Below are positions 59,060-64,000 of a stretch of 64,000 nucleotides of DNA, piece by piece. The position numbers and the translations under genes are program-made. This DNA comes from Ophioderma brevispina. Its lineage: Eukaryota > Echinodermata > Ophiuroidea > Amphilepidida > Ophiodermatidae. Position 1 is the first letter of the stretch; each line of letters opens with the position of its first letter. The notes under the pieces are model-generated. The model was not told where the DNA came from and made no database searches. It worked only from the letters and a program-made list of their open reading frames with translations. Location of the stretch: contig JAMKCH010084949.1 of the NCBI GenBank assembly GCA_023653785.1, positions 62,001 through 126,000 on the forward strand, given 5' to 3'.

Positions 59060-60845
59060 TTCGAATTTGGGAGCGACACTTGTATTTGGTGGAGCGACGA
59101 TACAATGGCGGAAGGAGGTGATACGAAGGGTGACAATAGTGGAAGACATGGAAGTGGAGGAGAGTAGGACGATCTGAGATATCCAGATCTAGTGATTGGG
59201 ATGCATAGGAGGAGAAAACAGTGGTGTGGGTAAGAGGGGAAAAAAGCGAAAGAGATGAAGAGAGGACGACTCAAGGAAGCGTAGTGTGAGGGAGAAGGTT
59301 TGAGGAGAGGTGAGGAGGTAAAATCGAGATATTCCCGGGAAGGTCAGAGGATGAGAATTACGGCGGAGAGTTACGGGAAAGTGGATTCTGAAACGAATGG
59401 TATCACGGCTGAGATGGACTGATCAAGAGGACCACGAAATTAGTTTCGGACTACAAGAGGCGGGCAAGGACTAGCAGGATGTGGACGGGAGAGCCAAAGT
59501 CGTTGTTAGACCCAAGGAATTACACCCGTAGAGAAAGAGGGCCGATGAGAGAGAGCGACGGACGGGAGACACTGATGGAGAAGAAGAGAGAGAGTGAAGA
59601 GAACTGGATTGGGCGAGGGAAGGGGAAGAAACGCCGAGGAAGAAGGGAAGCTGAGAACTTGAGCGACAGGGGGAGGAAGGAGATCGAAAATGGAAGGGCC
59701 AATGGCGAAAGCTAAGACGGATGGAAGACGCAAACCCCACAAGATTTGGGACGAGGGGCAGCGCAAGGCGATTGCGAACCAAGGCGTGGGAGATGAGGAG
59801 ACAGTGGGAGGAGATGGAACGTGTCGGGGATGGCACGGCAACTAGATAGGAGAGGCAGAATGGTAAAGGGAGGACGAGGACGCGAGTAAAAGAAATGAGC
59901 GTCACCAGAGGAGGAGAAGAAAAGAATGTGAGCGCCTGAGAGGAAGATAAGAAAAATGGAGGGACTGTTGCAGGGCACGAGTTCGAAGTATGCAAAAAGG
60001 AGGAAAAGGAGGAGAAGGAGATAGTTTAGAATGGATGAGGATGATCTGCTGGAAAAGAGAGCGAGGCGTAGCGAACGTTGAAGGCCGTCATAGAGAGAGA
60101 GAAGAAAACAGACGAGCCAGACCTAGTAAAGTACTGTCAGTGTGATTTATGGCGAGGGTGACGTGCCTCAAAACTCGGATGCAAGGGAGGATCAAAGGTA
60201 ACAAGGGGGTGCGGAAAGTGTTGAATAGTTGGACCACGAGAGCCAGCAGAAATGGAAAGGGTAAATCGAGGGAAGATGGCAGCTAAACAAGAGGGAACGG
60301 TTGGTGGAGCACAGAGATGCGTCAGGCGATCAAACGAGAGGAAGATCGCGGATATATAGAACGGTTGATAACGGAGAGGAGGGGAACTGCAGAGGCGAGC
60401 GGAGATAGCCGAGAGGGAGCGTAACGATATTAGAAGAAAGTGAGGCAAGAGCACGTGCAGCCGAGGGGCGTGAAAAAGCAAGGTGCCACATTAGCGAGGT
60501 TTGAGGGGCATTATGGAGGGGATGAGGGAGATAGATCACGACAAGCAGTGGAGAGTGGGACACCCAAGCTGCAGGAAGGGAAGTATTTGCAAAGTCGAGA
60601 AGAGTGAGGTTCGGCCATCTTTACCACGCCTTGGAGCTGGGTCACCGGAGAGCCGAGGAGCGTTGCCGCATGAGGGCAGGCGGGCAGACTTGGTCGCTGC
60701 CACTTTCCGTATATGGAAATTGAGGGATAGTGTTGGGTCGGCCAGGGCCGAGCGTCGATTCCACACACACCGCTACCGCGAGGTATGTACACCCCCACTT
60801 TAGGGGGGAGAGAGAAAAGGGCTAGGGATGGCCAGCGTGAGGGTC
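59060..60845 (+). other. Purine-rich (GA) stretch upstream of gag remnant
   Basis: The + strand is strongly enriched for G and A for almost 1.8 kb, so long Ser/Pro/Leu-rich frames open on the minus strand. These have no domain and are rejected. It may be the untranslated leader of the Gypsy-like element. Little more can be said. Confidence 0.5.
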
Positions 60846-60849
60846 ATCA

Positions 60850-62130
60850 CTCAGTATGGCCTCAGAAAGGGCGATTGATGGTATTGATTCAGCGGAGCCA
60901 CCTCCATTGAAGCGTGAGAAGAGGGTGAGAAGCGCAGATGAATTCGAGGAGAGATATGCATCCAGGCCTAAGAATGAGAAGAAGGCTTTGAAATACGATG
61001 GGGGAAAACCCCCTGGAGGGACTTCCGTCGTGCAGTTTGAGGCTTGTCGAGAGTAGAATAAGTGGACGGACGAGGGGAGGGCGAAATATCAGTTATTACC
61101 TCTGTCAGGCGGATGCCCTATCTGCCCTGACTATTAATGATGTTGACCCTAGGAAAAATGAATACAAGGGATTGATGGAGGTGAATGACAAGGAATTGGA
61201 CCACGGGAGTGTGCCGAGAATTACTTTCAGGAGCTTTGCCAACGAAGAGAGCAAAACCAAGGGAGAGTCTTCAGAGTCTTGGAATGGACACAAGGATTAA
61301 CGGCAATGGCCTTCCCAGGAAAATGAAAAGAAAGGGAAGGCAGGTGGGCAAGAGGATACTTTAAGGATGCTATAGCTGACCAAGTTATCCGCAAAAGATC
61401 TGTTCAAAGCTAGGCCTGAGACGATAGAGGAGGCAGTTCGAGAGGCTCAAGCTTTAGAGTCATCCCCGTAGTGAAAAAGTCACAGGGGCCGGGGGTAAGG
61501 AATGTGTACACAGAAGGGTGGAAGCCGAGCCCCAGTCGGACATTATAATGTGGCCCAACTGGAGGCTATGATTGATGCTCGGATGGGCGCTACGTGGAAC
61601 AGGTAAAGCGCAAAAATACAAGAAGGGGGCAATTGGAGCAAGGACCGGAAGCGGCCTAATGTTACCCCACGGGGTTACCAAGGCCAACAGCAGAGTAGGT
61701 GGCCGCAAAGGATGACGCAACAACTTACCGACTGAGCACCCGCAATCTCCGCCGGAGAATTGGCGTGTACCCTTTGTCAGAAAAACCTGGAATCTTCGCC
61801 CGAGCTTGTAACTGAGGAGGATGCGAATGGCCCGCGAGGGGTGGCAGGGCTACATCATTGTGTTACCGTTGAGGGAAACCAGGACACCTGCGCGGAACTG
61901 CACGCCATCAGAGAGTGTGGCTTGAGATGCCACAGGAGGGGAATTTTGCTAATCAATGAAGCAAGTATCGGGAGGAAACAGGAGCGGGCGACCCAAAGGG
62001 CCATGGGAGGGCCGACGGTGCCAGGGGAGGCCCAACACAGGCTTGAGAGGTGGAATGGTGTCGGGAGGCGGGAGATATGCAAAAATTTTTTATATAAGTT
62101 GGGGATTTTGAATTGGAAACCATTAAAGTA
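60850..62130 (+). pseudogene. Decayed Ty3/Gypsy-type gag (capsid plus zinc knuckles)
   Basis: 'MASERAIDG' opens a frame at 60856. Capsid-like landmarks follow in shifting frames: 'KYDGGKPPG', 'VVQFEACRE', 'NKWTDEGRAKYQLL', then 'NDVDPRKNEY', 'GYFKDAIADQ' and an 'REAQA' region near 61436. Near 61850-61965 two CCHC knuckle-like segments are present ('GKPGHL' context and 'RCHRRG'), each missing or frame-shifting some of the metal ligands. This order (capsid, then paired knuckles) is the Gypsy gag arrangement. No protease, RT or integrase follows in the window. Stops throughout show it is inactive. Confidence 0.7.
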
Positions 62131-62169
62131 AAACAAGGACAAAAGGGTGGGTAGTAACAGTCGAGGTGG

Positions 62170-63320
62170 AGAGAGGTGACCCGAGGTGGGGATTAACATT
62201 TTTTTTTGTGTCTGTTTACCAGAACCGTAAAACAGGACTGGCTTTTATTCACACTTGGTTTTTTTCCAAATCACAAAAAACAATTACACAACAGACCAAT
62301 TAACAAAGGGGGTAAGATACAAGAGAATACAGATCAAAATTTGATAACATACACACAAAAAGTATGTCTTATATTTATATATCATGCTCACTATAGCCAT
62401 TCTCATAATGAAACTCCAGCGTTCTGTTGCTTAGCTATAATTTCCTCTAAGTTTCTAGTATTGACAACCCGATAATTAAAAAGCCTCTGAATCGAAAGAG
62501 GGTCGCCCCTACAACGACAAATATAAATATAACTTCTTCCTTTTCACACTAAAGAGGGCTGGTTTTTTCAATTTCCAATTATCATTTCCATCTCAATAAA
62601 TGCAAAAAGCTTATGAATTGTAGACAGATTTTGGAACAATACATTCCAGAATATTAAAAACGCATCCCAAAAATGTGTAACCGCTTTCCACACCAACAAA
62701 AAGTGATTAAAGTTCAAACTCATGTTTACAATCTATTATCACATGGGGAGGCCAACTCGGGATGTATTCTACAGAGACCATTTGTTGGTTGGAAGAATAA
62801 AATTATTATTCTGTATTATCAACATCTGAGCACTACCTATTGTCTATTGTAACTTTCCAAGGTAAAATAAACAGCTCATAACAACTCCTCTCATTAAAAT
62901 TAAAGTTATTATCAGGGTATCCTGGCACACTGGAGTGACCGTCATTTGGTGTCAAACTAACGGTATTGTACAAATTATTCTGCATCTAACTTTTCCAAAG
63001 TGGCACAAAACGATCATTTAAAGAACAGCCGACCTGGTACTTCAATCAATCGTATAGATAACAATTTTGAAGTAATATGCTTTTCCAAAATCTGGGATCG
63101 AAGAATAATACCATACAGCCTCATATAATACACTTTTCACTTTCATCACCCAGTGTGTGCGTTAGTACCTGAATTACCATGTATATATGTTGAGGAGCTC
63201 ATTACATAGACAATACTGCTGAGTATAATTTCTTGTAAAATCCAGTATTATTATCAATTCAAGATATACTTAGTTCAAATAACTGCTTGCATATATTATC
63301 ACTTGTATTTGGTCTGTACC
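62170..63320. other. AT-rich stretch, possible LINE 3' region
   Basis: No clear protein motif. Lying next to the antisense LINE fragment, it could hold its decayed 3' part. Confidence 0.35.
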
Positions 63321-63323
63321 CTG

Positions 63324-64000
63324 TTATACCTGCCCATAATTTAATATATCTGTATAGAAGGGAGGAATAGGGACTATGACACATTTAACTTTTTCATCAA
63401 AATTACATTTCAATAATAACGTCATACCACCAACCTTACTGAGATATTGATCCAGAATAACCTCCATGCAGCTGAAATTACCACCAATGAAACGCGTTAA
63501 CCCACATAAATTGTTGCGTTTTGATTCTTGAAAAAATATCAACCATTTTTAAAACCATCTAGCATAATCACATTTTAATATTTTTCAGATCTCTTTATTC
63601 TATCAGGCCCATTCCAATATAAGTTGATGGACGATAGAATTAATCTGCTTTTGGATTAAAATGGTTGTAGAAATCATTACCAAGATAACATAAAGAAATT
63701 TTGATAGACCAAATGTCTTTACAATTAATATTTCTGCCAATTGCAGTTAAATCCCTATTTTTCCACAAGCCAATTATTGGCTTAAGTGACGATGTTTATC
63801 ATCAAAATTGGACTCATTAGCTCAACTTCTCCATGTAAGAGAAGACAATGCCCAAAACTTAACTCTATCCGTCCATTTCCATTTAATGGGAAGTGGCTCA
63901 GCCCTGGAATTTCTGAAACTACCTTAACCAGCCAAGCTTCAGTTTTTTTTTTTAAATGGGCTGATTTTTTGCAAGATTTTCCAAAACATGGAAAACAGCG
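63324..64000 (-). pseudogene. L1/Tx1-like LINE C-terminal fragment, antisense, continues off the window
   Basis: On the minus strand, shifting frames give 'WNGPDRIKR', 'DGFKNG' (from a GGLKM-like motif), 'RFIGGNFS' and 'VIVPIPPFYTDIL'. This order resembles the post-RT region of L1/Tx1-type LINEs ('FIW.G....K', 'DY..GGL..', 'W..R', 'PFY..IL'). Upstream, toward 64000, 'AWLVKVVSEIPGLS'-like sequence is further decayed. Many stops. The family call is tentative. Confidence 0.55.

Noticed and set aside
59037..59070. LTR end plus primer-binding site
   Set aside because: 'TTTGTCA' followed by 'GTGGGATTCGAA' is suggestive, but no matching second LTR is in the window, so it is mentioned only as a possibility.
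59471..60803. Long minus-strand Ser/Pro/Leu-rich frames (174, 114 and 111 aa) and plus frames in the purine-rich stretch
   Set aside because: Strand purine bias removes stop codons on the other strand; no recognisable domain, start context or splice site.

Overview
The window reads as AT-rich, gene-poor, repeat-dense nuclear DNA of a metazoan, most likely a marine deuterostome invertebrate (echinoderm, hemichordate or cephalochordate). The grounds are a spliced fibrinogen-domain gene with clean GT/AG borders, a tRNA-derived SINE with a 3' module ending in 'AGTATAAATGGGTACC', several clades of non-LTR retrotransposon including one with a restriction-like endonuclease, and many short foldback DNA transposons bounded by TTAA. 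The species assignment is an inference from repeat types; no bacterial or organellar features were seen.

Layout. 1-8.7 kb: a ~500-bp AT-rich module in tandem, then several kb of extremely G-rich minisatellite interrupted by a ~1 kb ordinary stretch. 10.4-14.1 kb: nested foldback transposons, one with a readable TA target duplication. 14.3-16.8 kb: a decayed restriction-like-endonuclease LINE carrying two younger insertions. 17.5-29.5 kb: non-coding DNA with foldback elements, an antisense CR1/L2-like LINE remnant and TG-rich tandem repeats. 30-33.9 kb: an RTE/BovB-like LINE whose 3' half plus downstream flank is duplicated in tandem, the second copy full of small indels. 34.8-38 kb: an array of AGGTCA half-sites with C-rich minisatellite, an inverted cousin of the 1.5-8.7 kb composite, and dispersed repeats. 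38.3-42.3 kb: a composite repeat block with two tRNA-derived SINEs.

42.5-52.6 kb holds the only convincing host gene: a fibrinogen-related protein (FReD) on the + strand. It has a short coiled-coil exon, one giant 4.8-kb exon coding about 1,550 cysteine-free Ser/Thr/Glu/Asp-rich residues followed by the start of the FReD, then three exons completing the FReD. The giant exon is open except for one frameshift, while the three small FReD exons carry several stops and indels. Its upstream exon(s), with start codon and presumed signal peptide, were not found.

53.9-57.9 kb again holds dispersed foldback elements. 60.85-62.13 kb is a decayed Ty3/Gypsy gag (capsid region and two zinc knuckles). The right edge is an antisense L1/Tx1-like LINE fragment. 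No tRNA, rRNA or other functional RNA gene was recognised. Coordinates of repeats come from reading by eye and are good to about 5-30 bp unless a terminus is stated.
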